From positions 1-43,288 of the forward strand of contig JAHIYU010000098.1 of assembly GCA_018814885.1 (NCBI GenBank): a stretch of 43,288 bases of DNA, in the 5' to 3' direction. This stretch comes from a bacterium (GTDB lineage: Bacteria > Krumholzibacteriota > Krumholzibacteriia > LZORAL124-64-63). Both the position numbers and the translations under genes were made by a program. The notes beneath the pieces are model-generated. The model saw only the letters and a list, made by a program, of their open reading frames with translations, was not told the DNA's origin and did not search any database. Shown piece after piece: positions 42,511 through 43,288 of the stretch; the stretch's first letter is position 1, and each line of letters begins with the position of its first letter.

Positions 42511-42896
42511 GCGCCCTCTCCCCTGAATCATGTGCAATAGCGACCGGTCGCGATCCGGCGCGGCGTGCTAACGTCCGCGCGCGATCGGCACCGCTGCCGG
42601 GACAACCCATGAAACAGCGACATAGAGCCTGACTGCCTGTTCGGCAGCCGGCGCCGGCAATGACCGGCGCGGCATCAGAATCACACCGCGATCAATACTA
42701 ATGGAGGTAAAAGGCGAAAGCCAGCCTCCGCTGGGCGATTGATGAAGATTTTACGAGACGAGTATCCCCGGTGATGTGGACCGCGATATCGGATCGATGG
42801 TCCTGCGGCTCGGCAAAGCCCTCCACGCGCGTCGTAGCTACACGTGGTGCATAGGCGGAGCAATGGAGCCCCATTGCCGAGAACGCCAGTCTCTCC
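42511..42896. other. Noncoding region upstream of the signalling locus
   Basis: About 385 bp with no convincing gene. Visible structure: GGAGG (42703-42707) pairs with CCTCC (42725-42729) around an inner GGC-GAAA-GCC tetraloop hairpin. A perfect 7-bp stem GCAATGG/CCATTGC (42860-42866 and 42871-42877, loop AGCC) lies further right. GC-rich inverted repeats sit near 42650-42670. No strong sigma-70 promoter is obvious for the kinase at 42510. Confidence 0.3.
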
Positions 42897-43136
42897 CTAG
42901 CCGGCATAGACTTCCACCGTCTCCGGCTCCCCCTCGCGCCACCAGGCGACGAGCAGTCCCGCGGGAACCCCGACCAGGAAGAAGAACATCTCGATCGCCT
43001 CCGGCACGTCGGCTTGCCCGCCCTCCGGTTCGATGATGTGCACCAACACCATGAGCGGCACGAAGACGACGTCGATCATGGCCATGGACTCGTATCCGCC
43101 GAGGGCCAGGTAGATCGACTTGAAGCCCCCCCCATC
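42897..43136 (-). pseudogene. Small membrane protein gene, probably frameshifted or truncated
   Basis: The clean frame from the ATG at 43085 gives 62 aa with two membrane segments (MIDVVFVPLMVLVHII and MFFFLVGVPAGLLVAWW) and a short acidic tail, ending at 42897. Codon pattern and hydrophobic sequence continue upstream to about 43125 (GFKSIYLALGGYES), where a run of eight G on the minus strand (43133-43126) occurs. With nine G, an ATG at 43136 would read MGGGFKSIYLALGG in the same frame. Beyond that, stops are met in all useful frames. So either the true start is downstream, or the gene is frameshifted, or its 5' end has been lost. Family not recognised. Confidence 0.45.
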
Positions 43137-43211
43137 AGCGCCAGGGCGAGTTATAACCGAAAGTTGTGGATGACCTGATCAAAAGAGGTGGCGTATCCTC
43201 CCCATTGACGT

Positions 43212-43229
43212 TTTCAAATCTCTTTGAAA
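43212..43229 (+). repeat. Perfect inverted repeat before the edge gene
   Basis: TTTCAAA-TCTC-TTTGAAA, seven-base arms, directly before the AGGAGAGG ribosome site of the partial gene at 43244. A TTGACG lies six bases upstream of the repeat. It could be an operator or a leader hairpin. Confidence 0.5.
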
Positions 43230-43243
43230 GGAGAGGACACGCC

Positions 43244-43288
43244 ATGGGGAAGAAGATAGCCCAGATGGGGCCGCCAGGTCCAGAAGAA
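43244..43288 (+). CDS. Start of an unidentified gene, cut by window edge
   Basis: Fifteen codons are visible (MGKKIAQMGPPGPEE), preceded by AAAGGAGAGG at good spacing. Nothing in this stretch identifies the family. Its sequence style (AT-richer leader, inverted repeat, proximity to a broken gene) would fit the start of an insertion-sequence transposase, but no terminal repeats can be recognised, so this remains a guess. Confidence 0.4.
   Translation, partial: MGKKIAQMGPPGPEE

Noticed and set aside
42690..42860. Possible c-di-GMP (GEMM) riboswitch because of GGCAAAGCCCTCC
   Set aside because: The core CGCAAAGCC and the required tetraloop-receptor arrangement are not matched, and no gene follows in the right orientation.

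Overview
The window is GC-rich, densely coding bacterial DNA. Two giant secreted proteins end in the NYPNPFNP-type C-terminal domain typical of the FCB superphylum and related candidate phyla. Together with a TonB/ExbBD system, AsmA, outer-membrane barrels and lipoproteins this points to a diderm of the FCB lineage. A Krumholzibacteriota- or Eisenbacteria-like organism is my best guess, from gene content only.

Left part (1-13.8 kb). The minus strand carries a truncated dnaX, the 4.5S SRP RNA gene, tRNA-Ala(CGC), tRNA-Ser(CGA), tRNA-Ser(GGA), tadA and tRNA-Arg(ACG). TadA is the enzyme that edits the ACG anticodon. On the plus strand follow two tandem paralogous giant exported proteins (1937 and about 1537 aa). 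They share an N-terminal domain, a deacetylase-like domain, three versus two copies of a ~403-aa module, and the sorting-type C-terminus. A strong terminator ends them. A second minus-strand tRNA cluster follows: Arg(ACG), Ser(GCT), Ser(TGA).

Middle (13.9-30.3 kb). A minus-strand run reads tonB-exbB-exbD, lipoprotein, outer-membrane barrel, TPR lipoprotein, mnmA, AsmA-like. murB diverges from it. Then come a plus-strand outer-membrane protein, comM, two small secreted paralogues sharing a C-terminal motif, a 53-aa histone-fold protein with its own promoter and terminator, an M20 peptidase, and tRNA-Glu(TTC).

Right part (30.3-42.5 kb) is the most striking region. Ten consecutive minus-strand genes combine two anion transporters (SulP; DASS/SLC13 fused to an N-terminal receiver), two similar membrane sensor kinases, one kinase-like protein with a degenerate ATPase domain, three further stand-alone receivers, a cytidylate-kinase-like/receiver fusion and a CBS protein. 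Of the five receivers none carries a DNA-binding domain. I read this as a phosphorelay acting directly on transport rather than on transcription. The last 0.8 kb holds a noncoding stretch, a probably broken small membrane-protein gene next to a poly-G tract, and the start of an unidentified gene cut by the window edge.
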